Positions 26,211-34,639 of a DNA stretch of 64,000 nucleotides are shown piece by piece. The notes under the pieces are model-generated. The model saw only the letters and a list, made by a program, of their open reading frames with translations, did not search any database and was not told where the DNA came from. Position numbers and translations under genes: made by a program. Source of the stretch: Streptomyces humicola (GTDB lineage: Bacteria > Actinomycetota > Actinomycetes > Streptomycetales > Streptomycetaceae); the NCBI RefSeq assembly GCF_024436035.1, contig NZ_JANFNG010000002.1, positions 124,001 to 188,000 of the forward strand. The letters run 5' to 3'. Each line of letters starts with the position of its first letter. Position 1 is the first letter of the stretch.

Positions 26211-26248
26211 CGGGCCTGCCGCCGCTGCCGGCAGCGGCGGCAGGCCCG
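26211..26248 (+). terminator. Long perfect palindrome, transcription terminator
   Basis: A 38-base perfect dyad (arms begin CGGGCCTGCCGCCGCTGCC) starts ten bases after the methyltransferase stop. It should separate the shell-methyltransferase transcript from the cyclase gene unless readthrough occurs. Confidence 0.75.
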
Positions 26249-26300
26249 TAGCGGCGCAGCGGGCCATTCGGCCGCTGAATGCGGCCGGCGACGGCACCCC

Positions 26301-26448
26301 GACCGCCATCGCCGTGCCCAGGGGACAGAACGAAGAAGAAGGAGTGGCCGGTGGGCACCGGTCCGGCATCCGCGACGAAGGCGAGTCCAGCGTGAACGTT
26401 CGCTTCATGGGTTTCATGTGTACTGACGACAGCGCGATCACGCGCTGC
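26301..26448 (+). pseudogene. Fragment of a second encapsulin shell gene
   Basis: The frame reads AIAVPRGQNEEEGVAGGHRS then GIRDEGESSVNVRFMGF and DDSAI. It aligns with the intact shell's [33 protein letters not shown] and EKAI, i.e. about 45 residues near its C-terminus. Nucleotide identity is visible too (for example the stretch encoding VNVRFMG). The flanks carry no further shell homology, so most of the gene is lost. Family 2B loci often hold two shell genes, which suits this reading. Confidence 0.7.
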
Positions 26449-26543
26449 CCGGCTACGGCCTCCTGCCCGGCGGCCGGTCACCTCCCCGGCGCCGTCGGGC
26501 TGCCGGGGCGCGTCCGAGCCGGTGCCGAGGGGAGCTGACGGCC

Positions 26544-27632
26544 ATGGTCTCCCGCATCCCCCAGGGGCCGACCGGCCTGGGCACCTCCGGCCTGATCATC
26601 ACCGGGGGCCAGCGCCCGGCGCACGCCGCGGAGCAGCCGGTACGGCCCATCCCCGGCCTCCACTACCATCCCGCCGTCCAGCCGGACCCCGCTGTGGTGG
26701 CGGAGGTGGACCGGCGCGCCAACCAGTGGGCCCAGCAGCTCGACCTGGTCCCGCCCGAGTGGGAGGACCAGTTCGAAGGATTCGGCTTCGGCCGCGCGGT
26801 GTGCCTGTGCCACCCCGACCACGCCGACCTCGAACGCCTGATGGTCGCCGCCCGGCTGCTCGTGGCGGAGAACGTCGTGGACGACTGCTACTGCGAAGAC
26901 CACGGCGGCTCCCCCGAGGGCCTGGGCGCCCGCCTGGTGATCGCCCACTCCGCACTCGACCCGTTCCACTCCGCCCCCGAATGCGAGACCGCCTGGCGTG
27001 AGGGCCTCGACGCGGACGCGCCGCTGCGCGGCTACCGCTCCGCCATGGAGCACGCCCTGCCGTGCGCCACTGACGCCCAGGCCGACCGACTCCGCCACGA
27101 CCTCGCCCGGCTCCACCTCGGCTACCTGGGCGAAGCAGCCTGGAGCCTGGACGGCGTCACCCCGGCCGTGTGGGAATACCTGGTGATGCGTCAGTTCAAC
27201 AACTTCCGCCCCTGCCTGACCCTCACCGACCTGGTCGCCGGCTACGAGCTGCCGGCCCCCCTGCAGACCCTCCCCGCCGTGCAGCGCCTCACCGCCCTCG
27301 CCGGCAACGCTGCCACCCTGGTCAACGACCTGTACTCATACACCAAGGAACGGCGCGCCAAGCGCCCGCACCTGAACCTGCCGACCGTCCTCGCACGCCG
27401 CGAAGGACTGACCGAGCGCGACGCCTACCTGAAAGCCGTCGAGGTCCACAACACGATCATGCATGCCTTCGAAACCGAAGGCGAACGCCTGCAGTCCCAA
27501 ATCCCCGACCCCATCCTGGCCCGCTACCTGACCGGCCTGGCCTCCTGGGTCTCCGGCAACCACGAGTGGCACGCCACCAACACCTACCGCTACACCCTGC
27601 CCGACTACTGGCTCTCACAGACAGCATCATGA
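26544..27632 (+). CDS. 2-methylisoborneol synthase (terpene cyclase, encapsulin cargo)
   Basis: 362 residues; many homologs are ~440 because of a longer disordered N-terminus. It cyclises 2-methyl-GPP to 2-methylisoborneol. Catalytic motifs: the aspartate-rich DDCYCEDHGGSPEGLGARL (~residue 112) and the NSE motif NDLYSYTKE (~260). Other family marks are YRSAMEHALPCATDAQADRL, YLVMRQFNNFRPC and AYLKAVEVHNTIMHAFE. The short N-terminal arm carries PTGLGTS (residues 9-15), also present in the geosmin synthase here, a possible shell-loading element (inference). ATG follows GGGGAGCTGACGGCC. A strong terminator and a shell-gene fragment lie between it and the methyltransferase. Confidence 0.92.
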   Translation: MVSRIPQGPTGLGTSGLIITGGQRPAHAAEQPVRPIPGLHYHPAVQPDPAVVAEVDRRANQWAQQLDLVPPEWEDQFEGFGFGRAVCLCHPDHADLERLMVAARLLVAENVVDDCYCEDHGGSPEGLGARLVIAHSALDPFHSAPECETAWREGLDADAPLRGYRSAMEHALPCATDAQADRLRHDLARLHLGYLGEAAWSLDGVTPAVWEYLVMRQFNNFRPCLTLTDLVAGYELPAPLQTLPAVQRLTALAGNAATLVNDLYSYTKERRAKRPHLNLPTVLARREGLTERDAYLKAVEVHNTIMHAFETEGERLQSQIPDPILARYLTGLASWVSGNHEWHATNTYRYTLPDYWLSQTAS

Positions 27633-27730
27633 GTGACAGCGGCCGGGTGGAATTCCAGGGACGGCCAGTTATTGCTCCCCGCCGGTGGCCAGTCATGGCT
27701 GTCGCCCGCCCCGTGCGTGGGGGCCTTGGG

Positions 27731-28441
27731 TCAGGTGCAGCAGTCGCAGCCGGGTTGGCAGCCGCACGCATCGGCGGCGGCGTCCGTTCCGGTCGCCGCG
27801 GGCGGGATGGTGCAGCAGGTGTCCCCGCGCCAGGCATTGCGGCCTTCCTTTACGGCGACGGCGGCGATGGCCAAGGCCGCAATGGGATCGGCCCAGGACC
27901 AGCCCAGCAGCAGGTTGGCGAGCAACCCGGCCAGGAGCACGGCCGACAGGTAGGTGCACAGCAGGGTCTGCCTGGAGTCGGCCACGGCAGACGCGGAACC
28001 GAGGTCGCGGCCGTCACGGCGCTGTGCGGCAGACAGCACCGGCATGACGGCTAGGGAGAGGGTGGCTAGGACGATGCCCGGCAGCGAGTGCCCGGCCTCG
28101 CCGGTCCCCGCGAGGACACGGACGGCGTCGATAGCGACGTAGGCGGCGAGCGCGAAGAACGAGAAGGCGACGATCCGTAGCGCGGTCTTCTCCCGGGCAT
28201 CCCGAACGGCATGGTCGGTCGCGGAGAACTGCCAGGCGACAGCGGCGGCGGAGGCGACCTCGATGACGGAGTCGAGGCCGAAGCCGATCAAGGCGGTGGA
28301 GGAGGAGGCGGTGCCCGCCGCTATGGCGACGACCGCCTCGATAACGTTGTAGGTGATGGTGGCGGCCACCAGCAGTCGTATGCGCCGGGTGAGGGCGTCC
28401 CGGCGGGCAGCAACCCGGTCGAGGGACATGGAGGCGGCCAT
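27731..28441 (-). CDS. Cation transporter, CDF-like, with Cys-rich tail
   Basis: 236 residues, about six membrane helices: LVAATITYNVIEAVVAIAAG, ALIGFGLDSVIEVASAAAVA (with the transmembrane Asp typical of CDF metal sites), IVAFSFFALAAYVAIDAVRV, GIVLATLSLAVMPVLSAAQR, LCTYLSAVLLAGLLANLLLG and DPIAALAIAAVAVKEGRNAW. The tail ends CCTIPPAATG ... ACGCQPGCDCCT with seven cysteines, suggesting soft-metal binding. No large cytoplasmic C-terminal domain is present. Its ATG overlaps the stop of the upstream CmtR-like repressor gene, so repressor and pump are co-expressed. Likely exports Cd, Pb or Zn (inferred from the sensor). Confidence 0.82.
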   Translation of the reverse strand: MAASMSLDRVAARRDALTRRIRLLVAATITYNVIEAVVAIAAGTASSSTALIGFGLDSVIEVASAAAVAWQFSATDHAVRDAREKTALRIVAFSFFALAAYVAIDAVRVLAGTGEAGHSLPGIVLATLSLAVMPVLSAAQRRDGRDLGSASAVADSRQTLLCTYLSAVLLAGLLANLLLGWSWADPIAALAIAAVAVKEGRNAWRGDTCCTIPPAATGTDAAADACGCQPGCDCCT

Positions 28442-28776
28442 CAGCAGCAGTCCTTGTCATCGGCGTCGGCACAGGTGCGGTCCGTCTCGACGGCAACCAC
28501 CGCGGCGCGAAGGTCATCCAAAGCGTGCCCGAGGCGCGGGTCGGCGAGTTCATAGCGGGTGCGGCGCCCGACCGGCACAGCCACGACCAGGCCGCAGTCG
28601 CGAAGGCACGCCAGGTGGTTCGACAGCCTCGTCCGGGAGACACCGAGCTGTTCGGCCAGGTCGGAGGGGTGGGACGGAGCCTTGCGCAGTGACAGGAGCA
28701 GTCGACAGCGGATCGGGTCGGCGAGAGCGCGGCCGAACCGCGCCAGCACCTCGACCTCAGAAGCAAGAGTCAGCAC
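28441..28776 (-). CDS. ArsR/SmtB-family metal sensor, CmtR-like
   Basis: 111 residues from GTG 28776; a TTG at 28791 is also open. Winged HTH: FGRALADPIRCRLLLSLRKA, PSDLAEQLGVSRTRLSNHLA, CLRDCGLVVAVPVGRRTRYE. The recognition-helix pair LACLRDCGLV gives C-x3-C exactly as in mycobacterial CmtR (Cd/Pb sensor), and the protein ends DDKDCC, offering the third cysteine. Such sensors repress their own metal-efflux operon and leave DNA when Cd(II) or Pb(II) binds. A 12-bp palindrome lies 21 bases upstream of the start. The following gene encodes a Cys-tailed CDF-like transporter. Confidence 0.85.
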   Translation of the reverse strand: MLTLASEVEVLARFGRALADPIRCRLLLSLRKAPSHPSDLAEQLGVSRTRLSNHLACLRDCGLVVAVPVGRRTRYELADPRLGHALDDLRAAVVAVETDRTCADADDKDCC

Positions 28777-28796
28777 AACGCGACGATACAAGAAAC

Positions 28797-28808
28797 CCTG
28801 AATTCAGG
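28797..28808. promoter_or_regulatory. Perfect palindrome CCTGAATTCAGG, candidate CmtR-type operator
   Basis: Twelve-base dyad immediately upstream of the metal-sensor gene, where an autorepressor site is expected. Similar core at 23794. Confidence 0.4.
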
Positions 28809-29046
28809 AGGTTGTGTCGCACCATCGAGCCGCTGGAGGGACCCAGTACGAGCCACGCCGGCAGCTACCTTGCCCGATGGATCCGGCGGCCATTTGACGA
28901 TCTATCAAGTGGCGGCCACTGGGGGGGAGTGCGCCGAGCGGCCCCGATGCTCGGCTGAGCCGCGGAGTCCCAGACCAGCACGCGAACCTCCCGCTGCTGC
29001 GTCCCATCGGCGCGGGACCCCGCGGCGACGCGCCGCCCGAGAGGCG

Positions 29047-30045
29047 TCAGGCCACGGACTCCTGCGGACCGGCCGGTTCGGGCAGCAGTCGAGCGCTGAG
29101 ACGATCCGCGCTCGGCCAGCGCACGTCATGGACCCAGCCCAGCTTCTCGAATACCCAGATCAGGCGTGCCGCCGGGTCGATCTGACCCGGCAGCACGCCG
29201 TGCCGCGCGCCCGTGGGGTCGGCGTGATGCGAGTTGTGCCAGCTCTCGCCGAAAGACAGCAGCGCGAGCGGCCAGAAGTTGGTGGCCTTGTCCCGACTGG
29301 CGAACGGGCGCCTGCCCGCGACGTGGCAGACCGAGTTCACCGACCAGGTGACATGGTGCAGCAGCGCCATCCGGATCACGCCGGCCCAGAAGAACCCGGA
29401 CAGCGCGCCGCTCCAGGTACCGGTGGCGAGCCCGCCGACCAGCGCCGGGGCCAGCAGCGAGACGGCGGTCAGCGGCCCGAAGAGCCGACCGACGAGCCGC
29501 AGGTCGCCATCGGCGGCAATGTCGGGCGCGAACCTGGCCCGGTTACTCAGCTCACGCTTCAGCATCCACCCCATGTGCGCGTGGACAAGGCCCTTGAGCA
29601 GCGCACGAATGTCGGTTCCGTAGCGCCAGGGCGAGTGCGGGTCACCCTCGCGGTCCGCGAAGGCGTGGTGGCGACGGTGGTTCGCCACCCACTGGACCGG
29701 CGAGCCCTCGACCGCCAGCGAGCCCGCGACGGCCAGGGCGATCCGCAGGCCCCGCCGCGCCTTGAACGAGCGATGCGTGAACAGGCGGTGATAGCCCGCC
29801 GCAAGGCCGAAGCCGGACACGAGGTAGGCGACCACGGCCATGCCGACGTCCAGCGCGGACAAGCCCCACCCCCACACGAACGGCACCACCACGATCAGGC
29901 AGATCAGCGGGCCCACGACGAAGGTCCACATCGCCACCGCCGCCACGACCGTCTGCGGGGCGTCGAGCAGCGGCTTGGCGGCCGCGGTGTCGGCATCGTG
30001 TTCGGGGGCGGCCTGTGCACAACGGTCGGCGTCAATCGGGTTCAT
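29047..30045 (-). CDS. Membrane fatty acyl-CoA desaturase
   Basis: 332 residues from ATG 30045, preceded by GGTGAGGAA. It is a di-iron integral membrane desaturase: the three histidine boxes are HRLFTH (~residue 92), HRRHH (~129) and HNSHH (~267), with hydrophobic helix pairs before and between (VAMWTFVVGPLICLIVVVPF, VGMAVVAYLVSGFGLAAGYH, GVIRMALLHHVTWSVNSVCH). The pattern fits delta-9 acyl-CoA desaturases of actinobacteria. It has no fused cytochrome b5 or ferredoxin reductase, so it needs an outside electron donor. The gene stands alone. Confidence 0.9.
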   Translation of the reverse strand: MNPIDADRCAQAAPEHDADTAAAKPLLDAPQTVVAAVAMWTFVVGPLICLIVVVPFVWGWGLSALDVGMAVVAYLVSGFGLAAGYHRLFTHRSFKARRGLRIALAVAGSLAVEGSPVQWVANHRRHHAFADREGDPHSPWRYGTDIRALLKGLVHAHMGWMLKRELSNRARFAPDIAADGDLRLVGRLFGPLTAVSLLAPALVGGLATGTWSGALSGFFWAGVIRMALLHHVTWSVNSVCHVAGRRPFASRDKATNFWPLALLSFGESWHNSHHADPTGARHGVLPGQIDPAARLIWVFEKLGWVHDVRWPSADRLSARLLPEPAGPQESVA

Positions 30046-30743
30046 CGGTTCCTCACCATCGCTCAAGCCTTCTCGGACGCCATGCCGGACCAACCGGGAC
30101 CACGCGCGCGTCCACACGCTTTCAACCGCGCCCGGCGGCCCTGGGCACACCATCGCACCGGACGGCATCCACGCAGGCCATCGCTGATGTCCAGGGTGTG
30201 AACGTCGCGGGACCGAATCTCCTTCGCCACCGGCGTAAGCCTCAGTCCCCCTCCGGTCCGGCACCAACGAGAATGGCCACCGACCCGACTCCGGGCACAA
30301 CACCGGATGACACGGCGCCGAATGACGAGCCGCTCCGCACGTGGCCGTGGCCGGGGAGCGACTATGTCGCCCAACCGGTGGACGTTCACCGAGCTCCACG
30401 CCCGGCGTGCACGGGACGGGCGCAAGGCAGCCGAGGAGGAGCGGCTATCAGCTCTCACCGGCGCGGCAGCGCCCGAACCGCTCCGCCCGCTCCCGGATCG
30501 ACAGCCTCCCGGTCAGCATCTACAACCAGCGCGCCAGCCGTCAGCCTCCACCGTGCCAGTCCTCGGCCTGCGCGGCCACGCTGATGGCCGGCGAGGCGGG
30601 GTAGCTGCGCGTCACGGCCGATCATGTCCACGGGGCAGCCGACGCCTCTGCACCTGACACGGGCCCCGTCATCGCGTTCGATCACGAGCACCCCGGCTCA
30701 AAGGGAAAGCACCACACCGCAACCGGCCCGGCTGTGCACCGTT
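30046..30743. other. No convincing gene (about 700 bp)
   Basis: Frames on both strands are open but lack families, start sites and steady codon bias. Nothing repeat-like seen. It holds the promoters for the flanking genes, which I cannot define. Confidence 0.4.
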
Positions 30744-31193
30744 ATGACGTGCATGAAGATCGACACACGAGCCGGGTTGCTGCTGGCCTGCAGCCTCGCG
30801 GCGGCCGGCGCAGCGTTGACCCCCGTCGTCGTGGCCGCCGATGCTCCCGGCGCAGCCCGCGACGCCTACACCGAAACCACGCTGTTCTTCGGGACCCAAC
30901 GGCCCGACGGCGGCCCGGCGGTGACCGAGGCGGAGTTCCAGCGATTCCTCGACACTCAGGTCACACCGCGCTTCCCCGAAGGACTGACAGTGGATGAAGG
31001 ACGCGGCCAGTACCGCGACCGGTACGGCGTGATCGAAAAGGAACGCTCCTACCAGGTGATCGTTGTCTACCCGACCAGTGCCACCTCATCTGCCAACGAC
31101 AATCTCGACAGCATTCGACACCTGTACGACAAGAGCTTCCGGCAGGAGTCGGTCGGCCGCATCGACGAGGCAGTCCACGCCTCTTTCGGCTGA
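30744..31193 (+). CDS. Secreted DUF3574 domain-containing protein
   Basis: 149 residues from ATG 30744 (ATG 30753 is the other choice). A Sec signal peptide (MKIDTRAGLLLACSLAAAGA then ALTPVVVAAD) precedes the DUF3574 domain, which has its usual marks: YTETTLFFGTQRPDGGPAVT, FQRFLDTQVTPRFPEGLTVD, YGVIEKERSYQVIVVYPTSA and a C-terminal helix IRHLYDKSFRQESVGRIDEA. The family is of unknown function; the small alpha/beta fold recalls dimeric stress-response domains. No neighbour gives context. A terminator overlaps the stop codon. Confidence 0.85.
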   Translation: MTCMKIDTRAGLLLACSLAAAGAALTPVVVAADAPGAARDAYTETTLFFGTQRPDGGPAVTEAEFQRFLDTQVTPRFPEGLTVDEGRGQYRDRYGVIEKERSYQVIVVYPTSATSSANDNLDSIRHLYDKSFRQESVGRIDEAVHASFG

Positions 31194-31212
31194 CAGGGCT
31201 CGGCCTGTCAGC
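31189..31212 (+). terminator. Hairpin terminator of the DUF3574 gene
   Basis: Perfect 9-bp stem GCTGACAGG/CCTGTCAGC with a 6-base loop; the stem begins within the last codon of the gene. Confidence 0.75.
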
Positions 31213-31762
31213 TACCCGGCCGCGACAGGGCGATGCCCAGACGCCTTCCGCCTCCACGGCCTTGGAAGCTATCGATTGTCACCTACGTTCGCCGGTGCGG
31301 CTCCTGGCACATTCGGAACGTTCATCGCCCGCGAACGCGCTCTGGTCCACCGGTAGGCGGTGGTATCCGTTCCTGGCGGTTCACGGGGGGGGCGGATCGG
31401 CGGCACCTGCGCACCGATCTCGGCAAAAGTGGCAAGGGCGGCGGCATCGCCGCCGCCCGAAGGATCTCCCCGGTCGCCCATCGTGCGCAGACATAAACCG
31501 ACAGCTTCGACCGGGACGCGCACGGGATGCCTCGCCGCGTCTGAGACGCGCAGGCCTGAGCAGTTGCCGGGGACCTCCCAGCCGATCCGCCGGGCAGTAT
31601 CAGCAGCGTCGCGGTGAACGGCGCCACGGCTTCTCGGGGCGTGCGCCCCCTGCCCACCGATTCACTTCCGCGCACCATCCGTTCGTGAGAAATCGGACAG
31701 AACCGGGTGGGGATCCGTCGCGCCCCGGGCAGGTAAATCCGCTGGAGCTCACCCTGGTCTAG
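31213..31762. other. No confident gene; possible minus-strand remnant
   Basis: A minus-strand frame across about 31390-31620 (RIGWEVPGNCSGLRVSDAAR, then VRVPVEAVGLCLRTMGDRGD) has some coding character but no start, end or family. The rest shows nothing recognisable. Confidence 0.3.
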
Positions 31763-32765
31763 CCGGCCGTCCGCTACATGGCACCGGTCTTCCACACCCC
31801 TAACCTCAGCTTGGTGCTGACCATCGTCAGCCTCACCGGCGTGATCGCGGAGTCGCCCGTCGGCAAACTCGCCGACCTGCACGGCAAGAAGCGGGTGACG
31901 CTCGTCGTCAGCTCCTTGTTCGCCCTCGGCTCACTGCTGTGCGCGCTCGCACCCGACTTCCCGATGCTGCTCGCCGGGCGGGTCCTGCAGGACGTCTCGC
32001 TCGCCGTGATCGCAGTGCTCTACGGACTGCTGCGGGACATCCTGCCCGCACCCCTGGTCCCGTTCGGCTTCGGCGTGATCTCCGTCGGCCTCGGCGCTTC
32101 GGCGATCCTGGGGCCGTTCGTCGGCGGCGCGCTCATCGATCACTACGGCTTCCGCAGCGTGTTCTGGTTCAGCTTCACCGCCGTGACCGTCCTGGCCACG
32201 CTCTTCTGGGCCATCGTCCCGGAGTCGCCGGTGCGCCTTCCCCAGCGGCTCGACCTGACCGGCAGCGCGCTGCTCGGCGGCGGCACCGGCCTTCTGCTGC
32301 TCGCCACCACCGAGGGCGCCGCATGGGGCTGGACCTCGGCCGCCACCCTCACCTGCTGCACCGCAGGCGCCGCGGCCGTCCTGCGCTTCGTCCCGCACGC
32401 GCTGCGCAGCGACCATCCGCTGGTGGAGGTGCGTACCATCGCCGGGCCGCAGATGCGACTGCCCGTCCTCGCCACCGTATTGTGCGCCTTCGCTGTCTCC
32501 GGCTTCGCCTTCCTCGTCCCGCAGATGCTGCAGACGCCTCGCGCGGCGGGGGTGCACTACGGTTTCGGACTCGACGCGATGGGTGTCGCCCGTTACCAAC
32601 TCCCCTACGGGATCACCGCGATCCTCGCCGGACTGTCGGGCGGCGCCCTCACCCGCAGGCGGGGTTCGCGCGCCACGCTCCTGGCCGCGACCGAACCGCT
32701 GACCGCGGCGCTGCTGCTGCTCGCCCTCGCGCACAGTGCGGCGTGGCAGGTGCTGGCCTGGACCG
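31763..32765 (+). pseudogene. MFS transporter, truncated at both ends
   Basis: The frame holds about ten of the expected fourteen or twelve membrane helices of a drug-type MFS permease. It begins inside what should be the first loop (HTPNLSLVLTIVSLTGVIAE), keeps GKLADLHGKKRVTLV (the MFS loop 2-3 motif, GxLaDrxGrkrxl), and runs to LALAHSAAWQVLAWTA at 32765, where homology stops and unrelated sequence follows. TAG at 31760 lies directly upstream in frame and the first helix is missing. The remaining part has good codon bias, so decay is recent. Confidence 0.7.
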
Positions 32766-32852
32766 CGCCCTGCGATGGCAACGCCACCTCGCGCGAGAGC
32801 ATCGTCCTCGCGCGGTCCTCGCGGCCTGGACCGACCATCACGGCGCTCGATG

Positions 32853-33411
32853 TCAGTGCAGGGTGCGCACGATCCGGGCCGGGTTGCCGACGGCGAGGAC
32901 GCCGGCGGGCAGGTCCTTGATGACGACAGCTCCGGCGCCGACCACCGTGTTCTCGCCGATGGTCACCCCCCGGACAGACGATCACGCCGCCGCCGAGCCA
33001 GACATTGTCGCCGATGGTGACGGGCTCTCCCCGCTCCCAGCCGGAGCGCCGCCGCTCCGTGTCGAGCTCGTGGTTGGGTGTCAGCAACTGCGCGTTCGGC
33101 CCTATCTGCACATCCGTGCCGATGCTGATGGGCGCCGCGTCCAGAAAGACAGCGCCGAAATTGATGAACGTCCGCGCGCCGATGGTGATGTGGTAACCGA
33201 AGTCGCAGTGGAACGGGGCGCGTATCCGCACCCCCTCGCCCACGGAGGCGAGCAGCTGCTCGAGGATCTTCCGCCGCTCGTGCGGCGTGGCCAGACCTGC
33301 AGCGTTGTACGCCTCGCACAGCTCGAGCCGTCGCTGCGACTCCGCCGCCAGCTCGGGATCGTCGGGGATGTACCAGTCGCCGGCCAGCATGCGCCGCTTG
33401 TTCTCACCCAT
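32853..33411 (-). pseudogene. maa: Maltose/galactoside O-acetyltransferase, frameshifted
   Basis: ATG 33411 follows GGAGGGG. The protein begins MGENKRRMLAGDWYIPDDPE and has left-handed beta-helix hexapeptide repeats (FHCDFGYHITIGARTFINFG, ISIGTDVQIGPNAQLLTP) plus [18 protein letters not shown]. Directly after CPG, a run of six C on the plus strand (32966-32971) shifts the frame; with one base fewer the expected [20 protein letters not shown] and [17 protein letters not shown] follow to a TGA at 32853. The span of 559 bases is 3 x 186 + 1, consistent with a single inserted base. It acetylates sugars using acetyl-CoA when intact. A homopolymer sequencing error is possible. Confidence 0.75.
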
Positions 33412-33742
33412 GGTGCCCCTCCCGTCCGCCACCCCGTCCCGGCGCGGCGTCGACGGGACGTCGCTCCCGGTAGAGGTTCTCCTCGTAGTGGCGCCCCGAT
33501 TCCCTGAACGGGTGGCCCGGCCGTACCAACTCTGCCGTACGGGTCGCCCCGGCCTCACGCAGAAGACGACAGCATGTCGACAGCCGGCTCACCCGACCGC
33601 CGGTCACTCGGCGAGGGACCGCGTAGCCGGCACCGCCGACGGGGTGACAGTACCAATTCGGGGCGCCGGGCTGCGGCAGGCGTTCCATAATGGCCGTCCG
33701 GTGCCTGATCGGATGAATCGCATGATGAGGGTGGAGGTGTTT

Positions 33743-34621
33743 GTGAGCGGCACGGACCAGCCATGGGACATCGTCTCGGGGGTCGGCATCACGGCTCTGG
33801 CGGTGGCGTCCGCCAGAGCCGTCGAGACCAGCCGCCCCGACGCTTTGGTCGAGGACCCCTACGCGGCTCGCTTCGTCGAGGAGGCCCGGCCTCCTGTGCC
33901 ACTGCCCACTTCGATCGACGACGTGACGGCGGCCGGGTCGCGGGGCGAAATGTGGTTGGCGATGTCCGCCTACATGGCCGTACGCACCCGCGCCTTCGAC
34001 GACTACTTCGACCGGGCCGTCGGCGCCGGGGTCGAGCAAGTGGTGCTGCTGGCCGCGGGGCTGGACGTACGGGCGTTCCGGCTGCACTGGCCGCGGCAGC
34101 TGACGTGGTACGAGATCGACCAGCCCGCCGTGCTCGACTTCAAGCTGCGGGTGCTGCGCGACAGCGGCGCCACCCCGACCTGCGACCACCACGTTGTGGC
34201 GGTCGACCTGCGGCAGGACTGGGCGGCGGCCCTCGAAGCGGCGGGTTTCGACCGTTCGCGCCCCACCGCCTGGCTTGCCGAGGGGCTGCTTCCGTATCTA
34301 CCCGCCGAGGCCGAGGACCGCCTGTTCCACGAGATCCACCGGCTGTCCGCCCGCGGCAGCCGGCTTGCCGTCGAGCACCTCGACGACATCTCGGAGGCGT
34401 TGAACGATACTGCGATGAAGGACAGTGCCGAGGCCATGGGCATCGACATCGCCGACCTGGTCCACACCGACCCGCGCCCTACCCCGAGCCAACGCCTGTC
34501 GGAACTGGGGTGGCAGAGCAGGAATGTCTCCGCCACGCAGACAGCCGCCGCTTACGGCCGCCCGCTGGAGCCGCCGTCATTCATGCAGCACGCCGTCCAC
34601 GTCTTCGCGTATCTGCCTTAG
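33743..34621 (+). CDS. Class I SAM-dependent methyltransferase (TIGR00027-type)
   Basis: 292 residues. Member of the Ppm1/Tcmp-like family of putative O-methyltransferases abundant in actinobacteria. Marks: GITALAVASARAVETSRPDA, DPYAARFVEEARPP, MSAYMAVRTRAFDDYFDRAV, VEQVVLLAAGLDVRAFRLHW (SAM motif I), WYEIDQPAVLDFKLRVL and TAWLAEGLLPYLPAEAEDRL. GTG 33743 is preferred since GGGTGGAGG lies just upstream; ATG 33713 is in frame too. Substrate unknown. A broken YdeI-like gene begins right after its stop. Confidence 0.85.
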   Translation: MSGTDQPWDIVSGVGITALAVASARAVETSRPDALVEDPYAARFVEEARPPVPLPTSIDDVTAAGSRGEMWLAMSAYMAVRTRAFDDYFDRAVGAGVEQVVLLAAGLDVRAFRLHWPRQLTWYEIDQPAVLDFKLRVLRDSGATPTCDHHVVAVDLRQDWAAALEAAGFDRSRPTAWLAEGLLPYLPAEAEDRLFHEIHRLSARGSRLAVEHLDDISEALNDTAMKDSAEAMGIDIADLVHTDPRPTPSQRLSELGWQSRNVSATQTAAAYGRPLEPPSFMQHAVHVFAYLP

Positions 34622-34639
34622 CCCAGGCCGTCCTCGGTC

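Noticed and set aside
31939-33507. Open plus-strand frame of about 520 codons
   Set aside because: It overlaps the MFS remnant in a different frame and lies antisense to the acetyltransferase; composition is the Arg/Pro/Ala-rich type of GC-rich shadow frames.
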